Source: Pseudomonas sp. dw_358 (GTDB lineage: Bacteria > Pseudomonadota > Gammaproteobacteria > Pseudomonadales > Pseudomonadaceae). Taken from it: a stretch of 64,000 bases of DNA. The translations under genes and the position numbers were made by a program. This document shows, one piece after another, positions 45,976 to 53,386 of the stretch. Numbering within the stretch: the first letter of the stretch is position 1; each line of letters begins with the position of its first letter. A model generated the notes under the pieces. That model was not told where the DNA came from. It saw only the letters and a list, made by a program, of their open reading frames with translations, and did no database searches. The stretch is from contig NZ_JAAVUX010000012.1 in the NCBI RefSeq assembly GCF_018449655.1, positions 97,536-161,535 of the forward strand, written 5' to 3'.

Positions 45976-46166
45976 TTGCGCCTCAGCTTCGGAAAAGTCC
46001 TACAGACAGCCCAGGCCGGAGCCGCTTAAATAGCCGCTTCGGCAAGCCTGAACCCAGGCCTGTCTGCACCCCGCCCATCCGAACAATTCCTTGCAGAAAA
46101 AACCTGTGTACGATGCCGGTAACGGGTTAGGCTGGCTCTTTCCAGAATTTACAGGGAGTATTTCCT

Positions 46167-47348
46167 TTGGCGCTGCGCAGCACCTTTACTCGTTTTTTCC
46201 AGATGGAAGCCGCCAGTGGCCTGCTACTGATTGCTGCAGCCGCGCTGGCGCTGATCATCAACAACTCGCCCCTGTCGTCCATTTACTCGGCGTTTCTCGA
46301 CACGCCGGTGGTCGCGGGCATCGGCGGTGTGGTCATCGCCAAGCCGGCGCTGCTGTGGATCAACGATGGCCTGATGGCGCTGTTCTTCCTGCTGATCGGC
46401 CTGGAGGTCAAGCGCGAAGTGCTGGAGGGCCAACTGGCCAATCCTGCGCAGATCGTGCTGCCCGGTGCCGCCGCCATTGGCGGCATGGTGGTGCCGGCCC
46501 TGCTCTACTGGTTCATCAACCGCGACCACCCCGATGCCATGGGCGGCTGGGCTATTCCCATGGCCACCGACATCGCGTTTGCCCTGGGGGTGCTGGCGCT
46601 GTTGGGCAAGCGAGTGCCGACCTCCCTGAAACTGTTTCTGATGACCTTGGCGATCATTGACGACCTCGGGGCAATCATCGTGATCGCGGTGTTCTATTCC
46701 ACCGACCTGTCGAGCCAGGCGCTGCTGCTGGCTGGGGCATGCATCGTGGTGCTGATCGCCATGAACCGTCTGGGGGTGATCAAGCTCGCGCCTTATCTGC
46801 TGGTGGGCCTGGTGCTCTGGGTGTGCGTGCTCAAGAGCGGCGTGCATGCCACCCTGGCAGGGGTGACGCTGGCATTCTGCATTCCGCTGCGTACCCGCAA
46901 CGCCGAACCGTCACCCCTGCGTAGCCTGGAACACACCCTGCATCCCTGGGTCGGCTACGCCATCCTCCCGCTGTTTGCCTTCGCCAACGCCGGGGTCCCG
47001 CTGGCCGGGGTGACGCTGGAGAGTTTCACTCATCACGTGCCGCTGGGCATTGCCGTTGGACTGCTGGTGGGCAAGACACTCGGGGTGTTCGGTCTGGCTT
47101 GGCTGACCATCAAGCTGGGCTTGGCCCGGCTACCGGGAGGCGCCAATTGGGGCCAGGTGTTTGGCGTCGCGATTCTCTGCGGAATCGGCTTCACCATGAG
47201 CCTGTTCGTCGGCTCGCTGGCATTCGTGTCGGGGGTGAGCGAGTACGCTGGTGAAGACCGCATGGGGATCCTGACAGGGTCTATCCTGGCAGCATTGATC
47301 GGCTATGGCTGGACGCGGATGGCGTCAAAGCCGACCAGCCCTGACTGA
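46167..47348 (+). CDS. nhaA: Na+/H+ antiporter NhaA
   Basis: A 393-aa antiporter that expels Na+ (or Li+) in exchange for protons and is active at alkaline pH in E. coli. The start appears to be TTG at 46167, with GGGAG upstream. The ion-binding aspartates are in LAIIDDLGAIIVIAVFY, and PMATDIAFALGVLALLG and GLMALFFLLIGLEVKRE are other signatures. About twelve spans are expected. A strong terminator separates it from the convergent lipoprotein gene. Confidence 0.95.
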   Translation: MALRSTFTRFFQMEAASGLLLIAAAALALIINNSPLSSIYSAFLDTPVVAGIGGVVIAKPALLWINDGLMALFFLLIGLEVKREVLEGQLANPAQIVLPGAAAIGGMVVPALLYWFINRDHPDAMGGWAIPMATDIAFALGVLALLGKRVPTSLKLFLMTLAIIDDLGAIIVIAVFYSTDLSSQALLLAGACIVVLIAMNRLGVIKLAPYLLVGLVLWVCVLKSGVHATLAGVTLAFCIPLRTRNAEPSPLRSLEHTLHPWVGYAILPLFAFANAGVPLAGVTLESFTHHVPLGIAVGLLVGKTLGVFGLAWLTIKLGLARLPGGANWGQVFGVAILCGIGFTMSLFVGSLAFVSGVSEYAGEDRMGILTGSILAALIGYGWTRMASKPTSPD

Positions 47349-47359
47349 GACAAACGCCA

Positions 47360-47399
47360 GCGCACAAAAAAGCCCCGACTCCGGGACTTTTTTGTGCGC
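47360..47399. terminator. Bidirectional terminator between nhaA and the glycine-zipper lipoprotein gene
   Basis: An 18-bp stem with one mismatch (47360-47377 with 47382-47399) around ACTC. It contains an A6 run on the left and T6 on the right, so it works as an intrinsic terminator on either strand. Confidence 0.88.
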
Positions 47400-47411
47400 C
47401 ACTGACAACGC

Positions 47412-47876
47412 TTAGTGCGCGACGCGGCTGGTACCGTTGACCGTCATGATACGAACACGCTCGCCCACGCGGAAAATCTCGTTTTCCTGCACTTGCTGCA
47501 CGTAGGCGCGCATGCTGCCGTCGTCTTCACGTACGGTGATTTCCACGCCCTGAGTGCGGGTCAGACCGTCTTCGGCGGCCGAGCCCAGAAGGCCACCCGC
47601 TACTGCGCCGATAACGGCGGTGATGATACTGCCACGCCCGCCACCGATCGCACTGCCGGCGACGCCGCCGACCACGGCACCGGCGCCGGCGCCGATAGGC
47701 GACTTGGTGCCTTCGATCTTGACCGGACGCAAGGCTTCGATGGTGCCTAGGCGAACGGTCTGGACTTGCCGCGCCTCATCGCGCGAATAGCTGTCGCCAC
47801 TGAGGTTGGACATGCAACCGCCCAGCATCAGAGAAAGACTGGTAATGCTGGCAGCCAGCAATAATGATTTACGCAT
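47412..47876 (-). CDS. Glycine-zipper outer-membrane lipoprotein (SlyB/Pcp-like)
   Basis: A 154-aa lipoprotein from the ATG at 47876 (GGAGAG ribosome binding site). The lipobox is MLGGC (Cys21). A 2TM glycine zipper covers about residues 60-100 (GAGAGAVVGGVAGSAIGGG and AVIGAVAGGLLGSAAEDG), followed by a small beta domain. SlyB-type proteins help keep the outer membrane intact; in enterics slyB is PhoP-controlled, but I see no PhoP box here. It lies downstream of pdxH on the same strand. Confidence 0.85.
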   Translation of the reverse strand: MRKSLLLAASITSLSLMLGGCMSNLSGDSYSRDEARQVQTVRLGTIEALRPVKIEGTKSPIGAGAGAVVGGVAGSAIGGGRGSIITAVIGAVAGGLLGSAAEDGLTRTQGVEITVREDDGSMRAYVQQVQENEIFRVGERVRIMTVNGTSRVAH

Positions 47877-48051
47877 TGAGGGACTCTCCAAAAGGCAGGC
47901 ACACATTAAACGCCGTGTGCTAATACGTGTCACGACGGAGGCTGTATAAAATTGTATCTATTCAGTCTTCATACAGCGTGCCGCGCAAACCGAGGCTCAA
48001 TATAACGCACCTCGGGGCGTCTCTGACACCCGTGCCCGAGCTCGGGACGGA

Positions 48052-48699
48052 TCAGGGTGCCAGACGCTCGCGCGTCCAGCTGTCGCCCTCGCGACGGTAG
48101 TTGAGGCGATCGTGCAGGCGACTCGGACGCCCCTGCCAGAATTCGATACGGTCGGGCACCAGACGATACCCTCCCCAATGTTCCGGGCAGTGTGGGAGGT
48201 CATGGGCGAAGCGCTCTTGAGTGGCCTTCAGCAGCCCCTCCAATTCACCGCGATCGGCAATCACTCGGCTCTGGGGCGACGCCCAGGCCCCCAGGCGGCT
48301 GCCCAGCGGCCGCACCTGGTAATAGGCATCAGACTCTTCATGGCTGACCTTGGCCACCCGCCCTTCGATCCGCACCTGGCGCTCCAGGGTCGGCCAGAAA
48401 AAGGTCATGGCAGCAAAACCATGGGCCGCCATCTGCTGAGCCTTGGCGCTTTCATAGTTGGTGAAGAAGGTGAACCCTTGGTCATCCAGGCCCTTGAGCA
48501 GCAACACACGGCAGTGCGGCCGCCCGTCAGCGTCGACGGTGGCCAGCAGCATGGAGTTGGCCTCCACCGGCGCCTGCTCGGTCTTCACCGCGTCACTGAA
48601 CCACTGGCGGAACAGCGCGAACGGCTCGTCCGGCGCCTGCACTTCAGTCAAACCATCGCGGGCGTAGTCACGGCGCATGTCAGCCAGGGACTGGGTCAT
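48052..48699 (-). CDS. pdxH: Pyridoxamine/pyridoxine 5'-phosphate oxidase
   Basis: A 215-aa FMN enzyme that makes pyridoxal phosphate, the last step of vitamin B6 synthesis and salvage. Signatures: GRPHCRVLLLKGLDDQGFTF (FMN/substrate), FFTNYESAKAQQM, SRLGAWASPQS and the C-terminal LHDRLNYRREGDSWTRERLAP with substrate-binding Arg/His. Full length. It follows the OmpA-like gene after 16 bp, so these two probably share a transcript. Confidence 0.96.
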   Translation of the reverse strand: MTQSLADMRRDYARDGLTEVQAPDEPFALFRQWFSDAVKTEQAPVEANSMLLATVDADGRPHCRVLLLKGLDDQGFTFFTNYESAKAQQMAAHGFAAMTFFWPTLERQVRIEGRVAKVSHEESDAYYQVRPLGSRLGAWASPQSRVIADRGELEGLLKATQERFAHDLPHCPEHWGGYRLVPDRIEFWQGRPSRLHDRLNYRREGDSWTRERLAP

Positions 48700-48715
48700 T
48701 CACTTGCCTCGGCAA

Positions 48716-49693
48716 TCAGTTGGACGTGAGGTCGGTATCCGTTTTCTTCTTCGCCACCGGCGTCACGGGCTTCTTGGCGGTCGCCGGCTTTTTCTTGGCG
48801 GCGACGGTCTTGGCTGGAGCCTTCTTGCCAGCAACGGCTTTCTTCTTTACCCCTGCCTTCTCTTTGACCGGCGGCACGGCCTGGACGTCCTGAATGGCAA
48901 CCATCTCGGCGACAGGCGGCGTCGGCTGGCTGTACTTGCTGACCAGCGCCAGCATGGTTTCCTGCTGGGTCAGGATGATCTCCACACGGCGGTTCAAGGC
49001 GCGACCCTGCGGGCTGTCATTGGCGGCTCGCGGCATGACCGAGCCCATGCCCAGCAGGTTCAGACGATTACGCTGGAGCCCGCTGAGACGGAAAATCGCT
49101 GCCACGGACTGAGCGCGTTCCTGGCTGACCTTCTGGTTGACGTCGGCCGCCCCGGTGGTATCGGCATGGCCCAGCACCAGTACGGCCGTGTGCGGGTCGG
49201 TCTCAAGCACTTTGGCAACATTGGTGATCGGGCCGAGGGTCACCGGCAAGAGCATGGCAGGACGATTGGGGTTGAAGCTGGAGTCCACCGGTGCAACCAC
49301 CACCAGGACGTTGTCGCGGCGCTCCAGCTTGAAGGTGCTGCCCTTGATCGCTTCGCGCACGCGTGGCTCGTAACTGTCCAGCCAGGCCTGCGTCACTTTC
49401 GGGTCAGGCATCGGAATAACGGCGGCGGCAACGGGGCCCGCAGGGACGGCGGCCTTTTTCTCGTCAGCAAACGGCCACCACCAATGGTTCTGCTCGGCCG
49501 ACTGGGCATCAGACTTGGCAACCTTGTCGTTGACCGCTTTCTCCACGTCCTTGTCCGCGACCTTGTCTGCCGCTTTCTGCGCACCGAACGGCCACCAGGC
49601 TGGCCCGCTCTGGGCACTTTGATTCTGTGGAGTCTGGGCACACCCGGCAGCGGCCAGGCAAACAGCGAGGGCAAGGGTCTTGTAAGCGGACAT
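48716..49693 (-). CDS. OmpA-family lipoprotein with a Lys/Ala-rich tail
   Basis: A 325-aa outer-membrane lipoprotein: signal peptide with lipobox AAAGC (Cys18), a linker with repeated WWPFG/WWWPF motifs, then an OmpA/MotB peptidoglycan-binding domain at about residues 150-255 (AVLVLGHADTTGAADVNQKV, NRRVEIILT). After it comes a tail of about 50 residues rich in Lys, Ala, Pro and Val (KKKAVAGKKAPAKTV and similar), which resembles histone H1-like tails and is unusual for OmpA proteins. The domain probably binds the cell wall; the tail may bind lipopolysaccharide phosphate or other anions, which is inference. Confidence 0.85.
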   Translation of the reverse strand: MSAYKTLALAVCLAAAGCAQTPQNQSAQSGPAWWPFGAQKAADKVADKDVEKAVNDKVAKSDAQSAEQNHWWWPFADEKKAAVPAGPVAAAVIPMPDPKVTQAWLDSYEPRVREAIKGSTFKLERRDNVLVVVAPVDSSFNPNRPAMLLPVTLGPITNVAKVLETDPHTAVLVLGHADTTGAADVNQKVSQERAQSVAAIFRLSGLQRNRLNLLGMGSVMPRAANDSPQGRALNRRVEIILTQQETMLALVSKYSQPTPPVAEMVAIQDVQAVPPVKEKAGVKKKAVAGKKAPAKTVAAKKKPATAKKPVTPVAKKKTDTDLTSN

Positions 49694-49710
49694 GGGCGTT
49701 CCAATGAGCA

Positions 49711-49739
49711 GTTAAATATAAAACGGGTTAAGAAACCCG
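49711..49739 (-). terminator. Terminator after the EstB-like gene
   Basis: On the minus strand CGGGTT and AACCCG pair around TCTT and are followed by TTTTATATTT. It lies between the serine hydrolase gene and the OmpA-like gene and should separate their transcripts. Confidence 0.75.
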
Positions 49740-49819
49740 CTTAAACAATTGATTCGAGGGTAGAACAGTCGAGCACAATAAAGAAGACCGTCGGTCGATT
49801 GATAGCGCTAAATCGATTT

Positions 49820-50965
49820 TTATAAACAATCGCCCAACGCACGGGCCAAACGCTGTGCTCGAGGATCCATCAATATATAAGGGCCTAACGTATTGGTCAC
49901 AAAGCCAAAGGCAACATTGCGCTCCGGGTCGGCAAAACCCACCGAGCCGCCTGCACCAGGGTGGCCAAAGGCGCGAGGCCCGAGGCCGAAGGTGGCGTTG
50001 GCCAACTGCGGCTGATCGAGCATGCAGCCCAGTCCGAAGCGAGTCGGCGTCAACAGGGTCAGATCCTGCCCTTGGCTGTGCTCGCGGGTCAATTCGGCGA
50101 GCAGTTCGGATTCCAGCAGGCTGCCGTCCAGCAAACCGCTGTAAAACCCGGCCAGGCTGCGGGCATTGCCGTGACCGTTGGCTGCCGGTTGCTGCATGCG
50201 CCGCCATTCCGGCTTGTTGGTGCTGGTCAGGATCGAAGGCGGGTTGGTGAACGCGCGAGTCGACATCGCCAGCGGCTCGCGCATGGTCACCGTCAGCAGA
50301 CGCTTGGCCGCCTCGTCGCCGGTGTTGCCTTTGCCCCGGGCAATATGCGCCACCCGATGAAACTCCTCGTCGGCCAGGCCCACGTGGAAATCCAGACCCA
50401 AAGGCCTGGCGACTCGCGCGACAATAGCGTCACCCGGCCCTCGACCGTCGGCGCGGCGCAACAACTCGCCCACCAACCAGCCATAGGTGATGGCGGCGTA
50501 GCCATGGGCCGTGCCTGGCTCCCACCAGGGCGCTTCGGCGGCCAGGGCGTCGGTCATGGTCTGCCACTGGTAAAGGGCTTCGGGCGGCAACGACTCGCGC
50601 AGGGCCGGCAGCCCGGCACGATGGCAGAGCAACTGGCGCACGGTGATCTGCGCTTTGTCAGCCGCTGCGAATTGCGGCCAGTAGCGCGCGACGGGCGCAT
50701 CCAAGGCCAGCTTGCCCTCCGCCACCAACTGCAGGACGGCGACAGCGGTGAAGGTCTTGGTGCAGGAAAACAGATTGAGAATGGTATCGGTATGCCAGGC
50801 CTCGGTACCCTCCTTGTCGCAGGTACCGGCCCACAGATCGAGGACGGTTTCACCGCCAATCTGCACGCACAACCCCGCTCCGCGCTCTTGAGGATCATCG
50901 AAGAGCGCAGCGAAGGCATCGCGAACGGCTTCGAACTGGAGCTCGAAATGACCTTGAATCTGCAT
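49820..50965 (-). CDS. Serine hydrolase of the beta-lactamase/EstB family
   Basis: A 381-aa class C-type fold enzyme. The nucleophile motif SxxK is Ser67-Cys-Thr-Lys70 in NLFSCTKTFTAVAVLQL. A tyrosine motif lies in GYAAITYGWLVGE, and the third motif is HPGAGGSVGF near the C-terminus. No signal peptide is seen, which fits an EstB-like esterase rather than a periplasmic beta-lactamase. Substrate is unknown. It sits where I recall PA1047 (esterase) in P. aeruginosa, but there dinG is close by, while here a GH50-like gene is between. Confidence 0.85.
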   Translation of the reverse strand: MQIQGHFELQFEAVRDAFAALFDDPQERGAGLCVQIGGETVLDLWAGTCDKEGTEAWHTDTILNLFSCTKTFTAVAVLQLVAEGKLALDAPVARYWPQFAAADKAQITVRQLLCHRAGLPALRESLPPEALYQWQTMTDALAAEAPWWEPGTAHGYAAITYGWLVGELLRRADGRGPGDAIVARVARPLGLDFHVGLADEEFHRVAHIARGKGNTGDEAAKRLLTVTMREPLAMSTRAFTNPPSILTSTNKPEWRRMQQPAANGHGNARSLAGFYSGLLDGSLLESELLAELTREHSQGQDLTLLTPTRFGLGCMLDQPQLANATFGLGPRAFGHPGAGGSVGFADPERNVAFGFVTNTLGPYILMDPRAQRLARALGDCL

Positions 50966-50989
50966 CCTTCAATTCCCTGCGCCGGTGTT

Positions 50990-51003
50990 ACAACAAATGT
51001 TGT
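50990..51003. promoter_or_regulatory. Palindrome upstream of the EstB-like gene
   Basis: ACAACAAATGTTGT is a perfect 14-bp inverted repeat 25 bases upstream of the serine hydrolase ATG. It may be an operator; no regulator gene is next to it. Confidence 0.4.
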
Positions 51004-51046
51004 GCATTGTTCCAGCAACAGGGCCGCTTGTGAACCTCGGCGAGCG

Positions 51047-53257
51047 TCAGGGTTTGCTCTTCGCCGGTTGCAGCTGCCGGGTCAGGTTGGTCTGCATATC
51101 AAGGTTGGCCTTGCGCACTGCGCCGATGAAACCGGCCCATGGCACATCGGTGATGCCCACCAGGCCGAAGTGACCGTTCTCGCCATCCAGCAGGCGTCCA
51201 CTGGCCGGCTCGTCGAGGTACTGGAACCAGTGCGCACCCACGATAACGGGATCGTCCACCGCCGCTTTGATGAACCCGGCATAGGCTCCGCCGCGATCCT
51301 CGTCGCGCGGCACCTGCATCAGGCCGCCCCAGAACGGGCCGCGGTCAGTGGACCCGAAATGGAACTCGGTGATCATCACTGGCTTGTCCAGCGCTTTCAG
51401 AGCCGCGAAGTCATAGCCGTCCTGAGGTTTGGGGGTGTAGAAATTGAAACTCAGTACATCGCAATACTGTGCGCAGGACGCGACCGCTTCCGGGGTACTG
51501 GCCGCAAAACGACCGCCCAGCAACAGGTGGTTAGGATCGTGCCACTTGAGCGAGTCGGCGATGATCTTGAAGTAAGCATCGGCAAAGGTGCGCTGGAAGT
51601 GCTTGAAGTCCTCTTCGATCTGCGGATGCTCGGGATTGGGCAATGGCGGCTCGAACCCCGGGTCTTCCATCAATTCCCAGGCTGGCAGATCAATGCCCCA
51701 GGCCTGGGACAGCCCCTGCTGATTGCGGTACTTGTCGCGCAACTGCTTGAGGAAGGCCCGCTTGGCGGGCACGTCGGTGGTCAGGCGCAGCGTCCCGTAG
51801 GCCAGCGCATAGCGCGCCTTGGGGTCATTGCCGGCACCGGTCCAGGCCAACTCGTTGTCGGCAAAATAGCCGATCAGCCAAGGGTCATCGCGGTGATCGC
51901 GGGTAGCGATGGCGACGGCGCGCTCGGCGGCCATGGCGAAGCGCGGGTCGAACGGATCAGGCAGGCGGCCCCACCAGTCCATGCCGGTGCTGATGCTGGC
52001 GTAGTCGCCGACGATCGACAGCGGCAAGGTGTAGGGCACCCGTGCGTGGTTTTCCAGACCCGGGTCACTCCAGTTGCCCACGGTGTTGAAACCCCAGCCC
52101 TGCAAGCGATCAAGGCTGTGTCTTTCCCAGCGTTTGCTGTCCAGACCTTCCGGGGTTCGCCCGTAGGTGCGCTCCAGATTGGCCGCATAAAAGTCGAACC
52201 AGCGGCCGCTGTTGTAGCCGACCCCCTGGCTGGCGCCGGTGCCGGTACGGCTGTCACCGCTGCCGTAATAACGGGCCAGTGGCGCAGCGCTGGTGGGCAG
52301 GTCGGTAAACATCCATTCGCGATCCTGGACGTAGGTTTTGCCGCCATCAGGCGCAACGGTGTTGACGCCCAGAGAGAAAAACGGATGCCCGTCAGGCGTG
52401 ACCAGCAGCCAGCGCCCATCTTGTTTGCGCGTATGGAAGAAGCCCGTGGCGTTGAACGAGCCCGCCTTGGTCAAGCCACCATAGCGGTCCATTGGCCATT
52501 TGTTTCGCTCCATCAACCAGCCTTTGAGCTGCTGCTGTTCCTTGGTGGCGGCGGACTTGAGTTGCGCGTCGCTGGCTATCTTCTCTGGCCAGTGCCCACG
52601 CGTGTATTGGCCGTAGCCATCGAACAGCTCGGCGTACGCAGCTTTTTGCAGTGCATCGCCCTCGACCGTGCCAAAACGCTCGATCAAGACATTTTGCGCG
52701 GCGGCTGGTTTGTCCATGGCCACGCTGACCGAGGCAACCTGGCCAAGGGTAACGGCCCCGGCGCTGCTGGCCAGCAAGGTGCGCTGACCCTGATAGCTCC
52801 ACGGCATCGGGGGCCCGACCCGCATGCCCTGGCTCGACGCGCTGTTGGCCACCAGCGGAACTACCACGGTCTGGGCCGGCCCGGCCGGCATGTCGACGCG
52901 GCTGGTGAGGGTCTTGCCATCGCTACTCTGCACCGTCACATAAAGTGTCTGCGCCCAGTCCTGGGCGCTCTGCACCCGCATGGTCAAGGCGCTCTCGGCA
53001 GACCAGTCCCAGTTGCCGCTTTTGGGCTTGAGGGTCAACCTGGGCGCGGGCACGGCATTGAACACGACCCGGCGCAACACCTCGCCGTCGGCGGTCTGCT
53101 CGCCATTGACCTGGGGCAGGCTGGTGTCGTCGGTGACCACCTGGACGGTGTCGGTAGGCCGGACAAAATTGAACAGCGTTTGCTGGTCAGCCGTGGCAGC
53201 CAAGAGCGGCATGGCACAGGTCATGGCAAGAACAGCGGGCAGTAAGCGGCAGATCAT
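51047..53257 (-). CDS. GH50-like glycoside hydrolase (beta-agarase/beta-galactosidase type)
   Basis: A 736-aa exported protein. The signal peptide MICRLLPAVLAMTCAMPLLAA precedes an N-terminal beta-sandwich (about 25-220, like the CBM-like domain of agarases) and a TIM-barrel catalytic region (about 260-720). The probable acid/base is Glu469 in YFADNELAW and the nucleophile Glu631 in ITEFHFGSTD, the two-glutamate arrangement of clan GH-A. The resemblance is to GH50, known for agarases, but a soil pseudomonad may use another beta-galactan. The ATG at 53257 is chosen over a TTG nine codons upstream. It is an extra gene between dinG and the esterase gene compared with P. aeruginosa as I recall it. 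Confidence 0.78.
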   Translation of the reverse strand: MICRLLPAVLAMTCAMPLLAATADQQTLFNFVRPTDTVQVVTDDTSLPQVNGEQTADGEVLRRVVFNAVPAPRLTLKPKSGNWDWSAESALTMRVQSAQDWAQTLYVTVQSSDGKTLTSRVDMPAGPAQTVVVPLVANSASSQGMRVGPPMPWSYQGQRTLLASSAGAVTLGQVASVSVAMDKPAAAQNVLIERFGTVEGDALQKAAYAELFDGYGQYTRGHWPEKIASDAQLKSAATKEQQQLKGWLMERNKWPMDRYGGLTKAGSFNATGFFHTRKQDGRWLLVTPDGHPFFSLGVNTVAPDGGKTYVQDREWMFTDLPTSAAPLARYYGSGDSRTGTGASQGVGYNSGRWFDFYAANLERTYGRTPEGLDSKRWERHSLDRLQGWGFNTVGNWSDPGLENHARVPYTLPLSIVGDYASISTGMDWWGRLPDPFDPRFAMAAERAVAIATRDHRDDPWLIGYFADNELAWTGAGNDPKARYALAYGTLRLTTDVPAKRAFLKQLRDKYRNQQGLSQAWGIDLPAWELMEDPGFEPPLPNPEHPQIEEDFKHFQRTFADAYFKIIADSLKWHDPNHLLLGGRFAASTPEAVASCAQYCDVLSFNFYTPKPQDGYDFAALKALDKPVMITEFHFGSTDRGPFWGGLMQVPRDEDRGGAYAGFIKAAVDDPVIVGAHWFQYLDEPASGRLLDGENGHFGLVGITDVPWAGFIGAVRKANLDMQTNLTRQLQPAKSKP

Positions 53258-53296
53258 AAAGGTCGGGAGCTCCTTGGTGGCCAATGGCTGGCCGCG

Positions 53297-53315
53297 CGAT
53301 GTCTCATAGACATCG
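53297..53315. promoter_or_regulatory. Inverted repeat upstream of the GH50-like gene
   Basis: CGATGTCT and AGACATCG are perfect 8-bp arms around CAT, 40 bases before the gene's ATG on the minus strand. There is no T-tract, so an operator is more likely than a terminator. Confidence 0.45.
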
Positions 53316-53386
53316 CTTTCGAAGGTTTTGTATGACGTCTGTAAAAATAGCGGCTCAGACGGGCAAGTTGTTTGTTTCAGGAGATG

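Noticed and set aside
49961..53245. A 1094-codon plus-strand open frame across the esterase and GH50-like genes
   Set aside because: It spans two well-supported minus-strand genes and has shadow-type composition (His/Gln/Arg-rich) with no recognisable domain.
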